Below, piece by piece: positions 9,184 through 15,972 of a stretch of 52,199 nucleotides of DNA (its first letter is position 1; the number at the start of each line of letters is the position of its first letter). The DNA lies in IMG/VR virus record IMGVR_UViG_3300008108_004406, positions 1 to 52,199 of that record; one strand, 5' to 3'. Under the pieces are notes generated by a model. The model was not told where the DNA came from. It did no database searches and saw only the letters and a list, made by a program, of their open reading frames with translations. The translations under genes were made by a program, and so were the position numbers. Source of the DNA: a virus.

Positions 9184-10386
9184 ATGTTAAAAAGAATACC
9201 AAAATCAGATATTAGTATAAGACCTTTTAAGGCTTATAAAGAATGGAGCTTTATTAGTGGTTCTCCAGAAATAGCCGTATTGGAAGCAGAAGCCGGCAAC
9301 TATGAATCATTATCTTCTAATATAATCACAACCGGAAGTTTAAGTGGTTCATCTTATAGTAAATTGGGGCTTTATGGTCAACTTAGAGCTCAATTTTATA
9401 ATGGAAATGAAGATAATCCATTTATAAGATTTGGTTCTAAAAGAAATTATTATGAAACTGCTACATTAGCAAAAGAAAGATATTTTGAAGATTACGCAAA
9501 AGTAATCAGCATTCCACAAATAGCAGTTGGTGAAGGTATAAAAAAGTTTTCTGTTACATTAATAGATTCATCCGCAACTTATGTTGATGATGGGTATGGT
9601 AATATACAAGACCCGAGAGATAGTGTAGTTGTATCATTAATAGATAATCAAACAAATGAAGTAAATTTTGTAGATTATATTAATACTCAATATAGTGCTT
9701 CATCTCCATATCCAACAACTGTATTCGTTGATATTCAAAATGAAGAAATAGAAATTATATATCAAGGTGATACATACTTCCAACAATTGATATCATACGA
9801 TGTACAATCCGGTGTATTAATTGCAGATGATTTACCATTCTTACCAGAAGCAGCGCAGGGTATAAAAATAGGTAACGTATTCTATACACAAGGTTTAATA
9901 GTATTAACAAGAGATGCGGCAAATAGATTAAATAGTGGTTGGACTTTAGATTATAAATCAACCGAAACTATTTATGAAAACGAATTCTTATTAATAGTTC
10001 AACCAGATGAATTTAATATTTCACAAAACCCATCAGCCGTAGTAGAAGTAGGAAAAGTGCAAGAATATATAACAGGCTCCGATGGTAAAATATATAAAAC
10101 AACTACAACCCCAGGCGTTAAATATATTCGTAAAAAATCCGTATTAGAAAACGGAGATGTTTTAGATTATAGATTTAGTGGTACTACGGGAAGCGCTAAA
10201 GCTGGATTTGAACATTGGGAAGCAAGTGGTTCGGTAGATTCAACAGGCTCATTCTTAGCACCATTTATAACAACAATAGGTTTATATGATGATAATTGTG
10301 ATTTAGTAGCTGTGGCTAAACTTCCACAAGCAATTAAATCAGACCCGGAATTACCTGTAAACTTTATTGTACGTTTTGATACTTAA
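9184..10386 (+). CDS. Virion structural protein, relative of the preceding gene
   Basis: This is a 400-aa protein. The N-terminus (MLKRIPKSDISIRPFKAYKEW) is compact and basic. Residues 60-130 contain FYNGNEDNPFIRFGSKRNY, a pattern I associate with tail structural proteins. The rest is largely beta-strand. The C-terminus carries FITTIGLYDDNCDLVAVAK, which parallels YITTVGLYDDANELLAVAK at the end of the preceding 404-aa protein, while the N-terminal halves look unrelated. The two genes are separated by a terminator and a candidate promoter, so they are transcribed independently. A structural role (tail or baseplate) is inferred from this shared module and from context. Confidence 0.65.
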   Translation: MLKRIPKSDISIRPFKAYKEWSFISGSPEIAVLEAEAGNYESLSSNIITTGSLSGSSYSKLGLYGQLRAQFYNGNEDNPFIRFGSKRNYYETATLAKERYFEDYAKVISIPQIAVGEGIKKFSVTLIDSSATYVDDGYGNIQDPRDSVVVSLIDNQTNEVNFVDYINTQYSASSPYPTTVFVDIQNEEIEIIYQGDTYFQQLISYDVQSGVLIADDLPFLPEAAQGIKIGNVFYTQGLIVLTRDAANRLNSGWTLDYKSTETIYENEFLLIVQPDEFNISQNPSAVVEVGKVQEYITGSDGKIYKTTTTPGVKYIRKKSVLENGDVLDYRFSGTTGSAKAGFEHWEASGSVDSTGSFLAPFITTIGLYDDNCDLVAVAKLPQAIKSDPELPVNFIVRFDT

Positions 10387-10389
10387 CTT

Positions 10390-10398
10390 ATATTTATA
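10390..10398 (+). promoter_or_regulatory. Candidate late promoter ATATTTATA
   Basis: The motif is followed by TTAAACAATAGAAACTATG, reaching the start codon of the 70-aa gene after 16 nt. The TAAACAATA leader is the same as at 1836-1844. Confidence 0.4.
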
Positions 10399-10414
10399 TT
10401 AAACAATAGAAACT

Positions 10415-10627
10415 ATGTCAAAGATTTTAGATTTATACAAATCATCTCAAGCATCTTTAGGTGTTGATAAAATTGGATTCGAAGCAGGTGTTGCTGCAAA
10501 AACTCCATACACTACAGACGATTTGAAAAAAGTAGATGACCAAGTGTTAACTGCTGCAAAATTCAAAACAGGTAGAGGTGGTGAAGTAACTTCTTCTCCG
10601 AAATATTCGGATTCAGTAAAGAAATAA
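10415..10627 (+). CDS. Small virion-associated protein
   Basis: This is a 70-aa protein with a start context (GAAACTATG) like those of the structural genes upstream. The sequence is hydrophilic, with no signal peptide or membrane segment: MSKILDLYKSSQASLGVDK, then a Gly/Ala-rich part, and a basic tail ending SPKYSDSVKK. I do not recognise the family. It follows a candidate late promoter with the AAACAATA leader and lies 7 bp before the endonuclease gene. A minor structural or assembly role is inferred from its placement. Confidence 0.6.
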   Translation: MSKILDLYKSSQASLGVDKIGFEAGVAAKTPYTTDDLKKVDDQVLTAAKFKTGRGGEVTSSPKYSDSVKK

Positions 10628-10634
10628 TAATTTA

Positions 10635-11051
10635 ATGCCAAAAAAAGTTACAAAAAAGTCCAACCCTAAATGGGTTGCTAAAAAGTATGGATTCAAATCC
10701 GGTCTTGAAGAAAATATTTCCAATCAAATCGCAGGTAAGGGAATTGAGGTTAAATATGAGTCCGAAAAGGTGGCTTATATTATACCTGCTTCTCAACATA
10801 CTTACAATCCTGATTTTAGGTTACCAAATGGAATCATAATCGAAACCAAAGGTAGGTTTGTTGCAGCAGACCGTAAAAAGCATCTTTTGGTAAAGGAACA
10901 ACATCCAAATTTGGATATTCGTTTCGTATTCTCCAATTCAAAGAACAAAATCACCAAAAATTCTAAAACCACCTACGGAATGTGGTGTGAAAAGAATGGT
11001 TACAAATACGCAGATAAAGAAATACCAGAAGAATGGTTTTTAGAACCATAA
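10635..11051 (+). CDS. T7 endonuclease I-like Holliday-junction resolvase
   Basis: This is a 138-aa nuclease of the phage T7 gp3 family, which cleaves Holliday junctions and branched DNA as a homodimer. The match is clear along the whole length: SGLEENI with E25, HTYNPDFRLPNG with D60, IIETKG with E70 and K72, then DRKKHLLVKEQHP, and IPEEWFLEP at the end. E25, D60, E70 and K72 correspond to T7 residues E20, D55, E65 and K67, so the PD-(D/E)XK catalytic set is complete. The N-terminus is Lys-rich. The gene begins 7 bp after the small structural gene and precedes the primase, opening the DNA-metabolism block. In large phages this enzyme resolves recombination intermediates before packaging. Confidence 0.93.
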   Translation: MPKKVTKKSNPKWVAKKYGFKSGLEENISNQIAGKGIEVKYESEKVAYIIPASQHTYNPDFRLPNGIIIETKGRFVAADRKKHLLVKEQHPNLDIRFVFSNSKNKITKNSKTTYGMWCEKNGYKYADKEIPEEWFLEP

Positions 11052-11054
11052 AAA

Positions 11055-11086
11055 TTTGGTAATTTCAAATATTTGTCGTATATTTG
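11055..11086 (+). promoter_or_regulatory. Bacteroidota-type promoter (-33 TTTG, -7 TATATTTG)
   Basis: TTTG (11055-11058) and TATATTTG (11079-11086) are separated by 20 bp. This matches the known Bacteroidetes housekeeping consensus TTTG-N17-23-TAnnTTTG. It lies directly before the primase gene. The predicted transcription start (a few bases downstream) almost coincides with the GTG at 11091. The host sigma factor would therefore read this unit, in contrast to the ATATTTATA sites. Confidence 0.5.
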
Positions 11087-11090
11087 GTTT

Positions 11091-12032
11091 GTGTTAAGTA
11101 GCAATGATAAAAATAAGGTAATTACTGCCCTTACTAATGTATTGGGTAGTCACCTCACTCTTAAAGGGAATGAGTTGGCATTTTATTGTCCATTTTGTAA
11201 TCACCACAAACAAAAACTACAAGTTAATACGGAAACTCAAAAGTGGCATTGTTGGACTTGCAATAGTGGTGGTAAGAAATTAACATCTTTACTTCGTAAA
11301 TTAGATGTAGATAGAAAAACTATATCTCTTATTAGAGAAATCTATGGTGATAGTAATTGGACGCCACAGCAAGAAGATGCTGAAACAAAAGTATTCATTC
11401 AACTTCCAAAAGAATTTATTAGTTTAGCAGAAGAACCAAAAGGATTTAATCCTGAATACAAACATGCTATTCATTATTTAAATCAAAGAGGTATTAATGT
11501 AAAAGATATTATTAAACATAATATTGGTTATTGCAAAGAAGGATTGTACTCACGCAGAGTAATTATCCCATCATATAATTCCGATGGTTCACTAAATTAT
11601 TTTATTTCTCGTTCATATTATTCAGAAGAGAAAATGAAATACAAAAATCCACCAATTAGTAAAAACATAATTTGTTTTGAATCGCAAGTAAATTGGAATG
11701 AACCAATTATACTTTGTGAGGGTGTATTTGATGCTATAACAATTAAAAGAAATGCAATTCCACTTTTAGGTAAGTTTCCATCCAAACAATTGGTTGAGAA
11801 AATCTTTATGAGTGGGGTTAGTGATATTGTAATTTCATTAGATAACGATGCAATCAACGAAGCACTTAAAGCAGCCGATTATTTTAGAAAAAATGGAATC
11901 AATGTAAAAATGATGTATCTTAAAGATAAAGATGCATCTGAAATGGGTTATGAAAGTTTTTATGAAGAACTAAAGAAAACTAAAGAGTTTTCATCCGAAG
12001 ATTTATTAATAAGTAAAATAAACTCATTATGA
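11091..12032 (+). CDS. DnaG-type DNA primase
   Basis: The primase makes RNA primers for lagging-strand replication. The N-terminus has a four-Cys zinc ribbon: YCPFC (C33, C36) and WHCWTC (C54, C57), counted from GTG at 11091. The TOPRIM catalytic domain follows, with IILCEGVFDAITI (the acidic Glu motif) and DIVISLDNDA (the DxD motif). The protein is short (313 aa) for a DnaG family member, and no helicase domain is fused to it. A TTG at 11073 would extend the frame by six codons, but it lies upstream of the presumed -7 box, so I prefer GTG at 11091. Its stop codon overlaps an ATG (ATGA at 12029) belonging to the next, frame-disrupted gene. Confidence 0.85.
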   Translation: MLSSNDKNKVITALTNVLGSHLTLKGNELAFYCPFCNHHKQKLQVNTETQKWHCWTCNSGGKKLTSLLRKLDVDRKTISLIREIYGDSNWTPQQEDAETKVFIQLPKEFISLAEEPKGFNPEYKHAIHYLNQRGINVKDIIKHNIGYCKEGLYSRRVIIPSYNSDGSLNYFISRSYYSEEKMKYKNPPISKNIICFESQVNWNEPIILCEGVFDAITIKRNAIPLLGKFPSKQLVEKIFMSGVSDIVISLDNDAINEALKAADYFRKNGINVKMMYLKDKDASEMGYESFYEELKKTKEFSSEDLLISKINSL

Positions 12033-12114
12033 ATGGAAAAGAAAAAATAATTGTATCAAACTAGCAAATATAGTTACTAAAAATGGTGGGGATATTTTAG
12101 AAATAGGATTTGGA

Positions 12115-12564
12115 ATGCATTTATCAGCTGATGAAATACAATCCAACCCAAATGTAACATCGCACACAATTATAGAAGTTCATCCCGAAATATATCAAAA
12201 CGCATTAGAATGGTGTAAAGATAAACCAAATACTAAAATACTTTTAGGCGATTGGATTGATATTTTACCAACGTTAAATGATAAATTTGATGGAGTTTTA
12301 CACGATACGCATTTGGATTCAAATATTCCTAAATTTTTAGATTATGTAAAACCTAATTGTAAAAAAGGAACAATAGTTGCATTTTTTCAGACACCAATGG
12401 TGGATGGCATATTTAATGCTATTAGATATAACTTATCGGAAACGGAATATGAATCTCTCCCATATAAAAATTCTTATTTTAAATATGGTGATTATGAATT
12501 AAAATATACTACATTTAATGGTAGAGAATTTTATAAAGAAAAAAATATACAAAATTTAATATAA
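12115..12564 (+). CDS. GAMT-like methyltransferase, N-terminus out of frame
   Basis: The uninterrupted frame from ATG 12115 gives 149 aa. Homology-like sequence begins upstream, however: NIVTKNGGDILEIGFGM (about 12067-12117) is motif I of a class I SAM-dependent methyltransferase. It continues as SHTIIEVHPEIYQNALEW, ILLGDW and FDGVLHDTHLD, which resembles the guanidinoacetate N-methyltransferase family. No ATG, GTG or TTG occurs in this frame between the stop at 12019 and 12115. The natural start, ATG 12029 (ATGA overlap with the primase stop), is in another frame and stops after 11 codons, so a -1 shift is needed to join the two. Either the gene is damaged, it frameshifts, or one base is missing. 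Initiation at 12115 would lose the SAM-binding glycine loop. Confidence 0.65.
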   Translation: MHLSADEIQSNPNVTSHTIIEVHPEIYQNALEWCKDKPNTKILLGDWIDILPTLNDKFDGVLHDTHLDSNIPKFLDYVKPNCKKGTIVAFFQTPMVDGIFNAIRYNLSETEYESLPYKNSYFKYGDYELKYTTFNGREFYKEKNIQNLI

Positions 12565-12569
12565 AAAAT

Positions 12570-15500
12570 ATGAAAAGATTAAAAACAATCTATCATATTG
12601 CGGATGTACACATTCGCAACGTACAAAGACACAAAGAGTATAGACAAGTGTTTGAAAAGATGTTTGAAGAAATCCGTAAAAGAGGTACGGAAAATTCACT
12701 CATTTATTTAGCAGGTGATATTGCGCATGCTAAATTGGAATTATCTCCTGAATTGGTTAGAGAGATAAGTTGGCTATTTACGGAATGTTCTAAACATTGT
12801 GAAACAATCCTTATTACAGGTAATCACGATTGTAATATGAATAACTCCGATAGATTAGATGTACTTACTCCTATCGTAGATGCATTGAATCTACCCAATT
12901 TTACATACCTAAGAGATACGCAAGTATATTCTATTGGTGATGTTGATTTTGGTGTATTCAGTATCTTTGATGACAAAGCAAATTGGCCAAAAGCTAATAC
13001 CCTATTTGGTAATAAGAAGATTGCATTGTTTCATGGACCTGTTGATAATTCCCAAACCGATGTTGGGTATGTGGTATCATCTCGCCATTTCACTACCGAT
13101 ATGTTTGATGGATATGATTTAGCCTTATTAGGTGATATCCATAAAAGACAAACTATGATTTCACCAAGCGGATGTAAAGTAGTTTATGCCGGTTCATTGG
13201 TACAACAAAACTTTGGTGAAAGTTTAAATGGACACGGATTCTTAGCTTGGGATATGGATTCAATGAAATACGAAGCAATCGATATTCCAAATGAATATGG
13301 ATATTATACATTGGATGTTGATAATGGAGTAGTTCCTATTGTAATGGATATGCCAAAGAAACCTCGTTTAAGAGTTCGTTTATCTAATACGGATACGGCT
13401 GATACAAAGAAAGTAATTACTGAAATTAAAATGAGATATGGTGTTGAAGATTTCACAATCATCAGAACCGATTCATTTAATAAGCAAAAGACTGGTAATC
13501 GATTAAGTAAATTAGATTTTGAAGATGTAACTGATATCAATCATCAAAACACATTGATAAGAGATTACGTTCAAAGAATGATGCCGTTTACAACTACTAC
13601 CGACTTAGATGGATTGGAAGTAATCAATAGAGATATCAATAGTAGAATAACGCAAGAGGAAGTACATAGAAATATTCATTGGAAACCTATTAAGTTTACA
13701 TTCAGTAATATGTTCTCATATGGTGAGAAGAATAAAATCGATTTCCAAAAGATAGGAGGATTGATGGGATTATTTGCACCAAACGCAGCAGGTAAATCTT
13801 CTTTATTCGATGCTATTTCATTTTGTTTATACGATAAGAGTAGTAGAGCATTCAAAGCTCAAAACATTATGAATAATCGTAAATCTGATTTCGAATGTGA
13901 GCTACACTTCCAAGTTAATGGAATGGATTTCTTTATCAAAAGAACTGCTAGAACTATTAACAAAGGTAAGAACGTTAAAGTAGATGTACAATTTTGGAAA
14001 GAAGAAGGTGGAGTTACAACTTCTTTAAATGGTACGGAACGTAGGGATACAAACGCCGTAATTGAACAATACGTTGGTAAGTATGAAGATTTCGTATTGA
14101 CCGCATTATCATTACAAGGTAATAACTCAATCTTTATTGATAAATCACAATCGGAAAGAAAAGATTTATTAGCACAATTTATGGGATTAAATGTGTTTGA
14201 TAAATTATACGAAACCGCAACCGAAGATATTAAAGAAGTATCGGTACTTATCAAAAATTTTAAGAAAACCGACTTTACGACAGAGTTGGCTGAAAAGGGT
14301 TTAGAAAAGCAAACTAAGAAATCAGAACTAAGAGGTAAAGAAAAAGAATTAGAAACAAAAACAAATGATGTAGAAGATTTATCTAATAGAATATTGGGAT
14401 TAACAAAAGAGTTAGTGCCAGTAGATGCTAATTTGGATTTAGAAAAATTAGAAAAGAAAAAGAATCAAATTGGATTTGATATTTTACACGTTCTTTCCGA
14501 AGAAAAAAGTAAGAATGGTAAATTGGATGAATATACTAAATCGATTACAGAAATATCCCAATCAATTGAAGAACATAAAATTATAAATGGTAAACCAATT
14601 GAAGATGCAAAAAAAGAATGGGATGAATATAAAAGTGAGATAAATGAAACCGAACATCAGATTCAATTATTAGAACAATCTTTGGAATCTAATAGAGAAA
14701 AACTTTCACATTTGGAACAACACGAATATGACCCAAATTGTAAGTTTTGTATGAATAATGTGTTTGTAAAAGATGCATTAGAAACCAAATCTAAAGTAGA
14801 AGAGCAAGAAGATAAGTTAGAAGAATTAGGAAACAAGCACCAATCATTAATTCAACAGGCATCTTATATTGCAGATGTAGAAGAACAATGGGATGAATTA
14901 GTTGAGTTAAAATCCAAATATCAAAAAGCAATTGTAATTAAAGAAAAAACAATTGCTGAATTAAACGGATTCGAAACTCAAAAACAATTATATGATACTC
15001 AATTAGAGCAGGTAAATACCGATATCCAAAAGTATCACGATAACGAAGATACTATTAAACGTAACAAACAAATAGAATCCGTTATTAATGGGTTAAATAG
15101 AACTAAGGGTGAGATTGAATTAGAAATCAAATCTATTAACAAAGATATAGCTGGATTGAATGGCTCTATTTCTTCATTAGAATCGTTTATAGAAGGTATT
15201 AAATCTAAGATGAATGAAGTTAAGGATTTGGAAGAAAAGAACCGCCTATACACCTATTATTTAGATGCAGTTAAGCGTGATGGAGTTCCATACGAATTAA
15301 TTTCTAAAGCAATGCCAGTTATTGAAAATGAAATCAATAATATCTTAGGACAGGTTGTTGATTTTAGTATTGTAATGGACATCGATGGTAAAAACATTAA
15401 CGCAAAGATTGTTTATGAAGACCAAGAATGGCCTTTAGAGATGTGTAGTGGTATGGAGAAATTCGTAAGTGGATTGGCTATTAGAGTAGCTCTAATTAAC

Positions 15501-15716
15501 ATATGTAACCTACCTCGTCCAAACTTCTTAGTAATTGATGAAGGATTTGGTACATTGGATGCAAACAACTTATCATCATTATTTATGATGATGCAATATT
15601 TAAAAACTCAATTTGATTTTATTTGGATGATTTCTCACTTAGAACAAATGAGAGATATCGTAGATGGATTGATAGAGATAAAAAAGATAGATGGATTTAG
15701 TAAGATTGATTTTTAA
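12570..15716 (+). CDS. Fused Mre11-Rad50 (gp47-gp46/SbcD-SbcC) recombination nuclease
   Basis: This 1048-aa protein joins both subunits of the recombination endonuclease that T4 encodes as gp47 and gp46. Residues 1 to about 350 form the Mre11/SbcD phosphoesterase: ADVH (D12, H14), LAGD (D50), GNHD (N85, H86, D87), a later LFHGPVD, and LLGDIHKRQ. From about residue 370 the Rad50/SbcC half starts, with Walker A APNAAGKSS (403-411), long coiled coils, a zinc hook CKFC (C724, C727), the ABC signature region CSGMEKFVSGLA, and Walker B LVIDEGFGTLD (D990, E991). All key residues are present. The likely role is end resection for recombination-dependent replication. It follows the methyltransferase by 5 bp and overlaps a minus-strand gene at its 3' end. 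Confidence 0.93.
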   Translation: MKRLKTIYHIADVHIRNVQRHKEYRQVFEKMFEEIRKRGTENSLIYLAGDIAHAKLELSPELVREISWLFTECSKHCETILITGNHDCNMNNSDRLDVLTPIVDALNLPNFTYLRDTQVYSIGDVDFGVFSIFDDKANWPKANTLFGNKKIALFHGPVDNSQTDVGYVVSSRHFTTDMFDGYDLALLGDIHKRQTMISPSGCKVVYAGSLVQQNFGESLNGHGFLAWDMDSMKYEAIDIPNEYGYYTLDVDNGVVPIVMDMPKKPRLRVRLSNTDTADTKKVITEIKMRYGVEDFTIIRTDSFNKQKTGNRLSKLDFEDVTDINHQNTLIRDYVQRMMPFTTTTDLDGLEVINRDINSRITQEEVHRNIHWKPIKFTFSNMFSYGEKNKIDFQKIGGLMGLFAPNAAGKSSLFDAISFCLYDKSSRAFKAQNIMNNRKSDFECELHFQVNGMDFFIKRTARTINKGKNVKVDVQFWKEEGGVTTSLNGTERRDTNAVIEQYVGKYEDFVLTALSLQGNNSIFIDKSQSERKDLLAQFMGLNVFDKLYETATEDIKEVSVLIKNFKKTDFTTELAEKGLEKQTKKSELRGKEKELETKTNDVEDLSNRILGLTKELVPVDANLDLEKLEKKKNQIGFDILHVLSEEKSKNGKLDEYTKSITEISQSIEEHKIINGKPIEDAKKEWDEYKSEINETEHQIQLLEQSLESNREKLSHLEQHEYDPNCKFCMNNVFVKDALETKSKVEEQEDKLEELGNKHQSLIQQASYIADVEEQWDELVELKSKYQKAIVIKEKTIAELNGFETQKQLYDTQLEQVNTDIQKYHDNEDTIKRNKQIESVINGLNRTKGEIELEIKSINKDIAGLNGSISSLESFIEGIKSKMNEVKDLEEKNRLYTYYLDAVKRDGVPYELISKAMPVIENEINNILGQVVDFSIVMDIDGKNINAKIVYEDQEWPLEMCSGMEKFVSGLAIRVALINICNLPRPNFLVIDEGFGTLDANNLSSLFMMMQYLKTQFDFIWMISHLEQMRDIVDGLIEIKKIDGFSKIDF

Positions 15717-15876
15717 CCTTATCAGCTCTTAACACACTCGCTTGAGGTTTAGTAACACCGACGTGTTTTTTAATTAAATTTTCAACTAAACTCCCCATCT
15801 TAAACCCATGTTCTTCGCAATATTTTTTGAGAAGTTCGTGGGTTTCTTTTTTTATTTGCAACATAGAATATTTCAT
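15697..15876 (-). CDS. Small ribbon-helix-helix-like protein, minus strand
   Basis: This 59-aa ORF runs from ATG (complement of 15874-15876) to TAA (complement of 15697-15699). Its 3' end overlaps the nuclease gene by 20 bp, tail to tail. The translation starts MKYSMLQIKKETHELLKKYC and continues EEHGFKMGSLVENLIKKHVG. This has the strand-helix-helix pattern of Arc/MetJ/CopG-type DNA-binding proteins: a short beta strand (SMLQIK), helix 1, a turn at HGFKMG and helix 2 with VENLIKK. It is the only convincing minus-strand gene and fills the 256-bp gap before the tail fibre. It may regulate one of the flanking units. The DNA-binding role is inferred from pattern only. Confidence 0.65.
   Translation of the reverse strand: MKYSMLQIKKETHELLKKYCEEHGFKMGSLVENLIKKHVGVTKPQASVLRADKVKNQSY
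15754..15771 (+). terminator. Possible weak terminator after the nuclease gene
   Basis: A 5-bp stem, AACAC (15754-15758) and GTGTT (15763-15767) with loop CGAC, runs into a T stretch. It is oriented to stop + strand transcription after the Mre11-Rad50 gene. It lies inside the small minus-strand ORF, and the stem is short, so this is tentative. Confidence 0.3.
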
Positions 15877-15913
15877 AACTTTATATTTCTTTAGTTTTTA
15901 TTAGTTTTCTTTA

Positions 15914-15922
15914 TATAAATAT
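15914..15922 (-). promoter_or_regulatory. Minus-strand ATATTTATA motif
   Basis: Read on the minus strand this is ATATTTATA, 37 nt before the small minus-strand gene. Read on the + strand it is TATAAATAT, which contains the T4 late -10 consensus TATAAATA and faces the tail-fibre gene. The sequence alone does not say which direction, if either, is used. Confidence 0.25.
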
Positions 15923-15942
15923 GAAGATAATATTTTTTTGAA

Positions 15943-15951
15943 ATATTTATC
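15943..15951 (+). promoter_or_regulatory. Candidate late promoter (ATATTTATC variant)
   Basis: This one-mismatch copy of ATATTTATA lies 21 nt before the tail-fibre ATG and would start the tail-fibre plus first-glycan-genes unit. Confidence 0.35.
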
Positions 15952-15972
15952 ATTGTAACTCAAAGATATACA

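Noticed and set aside
12042-12047. A6 run as a programmed frameshift site for the methyltransferase
   Set aside because: In the 0 frame it reads GAA AAA ATA, so no tandem slippery heptamer exists. A missing base or gene decay is equally likely.
13859-14254. 131-aa minus-strand open frame inside the Mre11-Rad50 gene
   Set aside because: It lies opposite intact ATPase coding sequence (start of the coiled coil) and shows no motif or promoter.
15914-15922. TATAAATA as a T4-type late promoter for the tail fibre
   Set aside because: It matches the T4 -10 box. At the other unit heads the motif is oriented as ATATTTATA on the coding strand, so I prefer the copy at 15943 for the fibre and keep this one as ambiguous.
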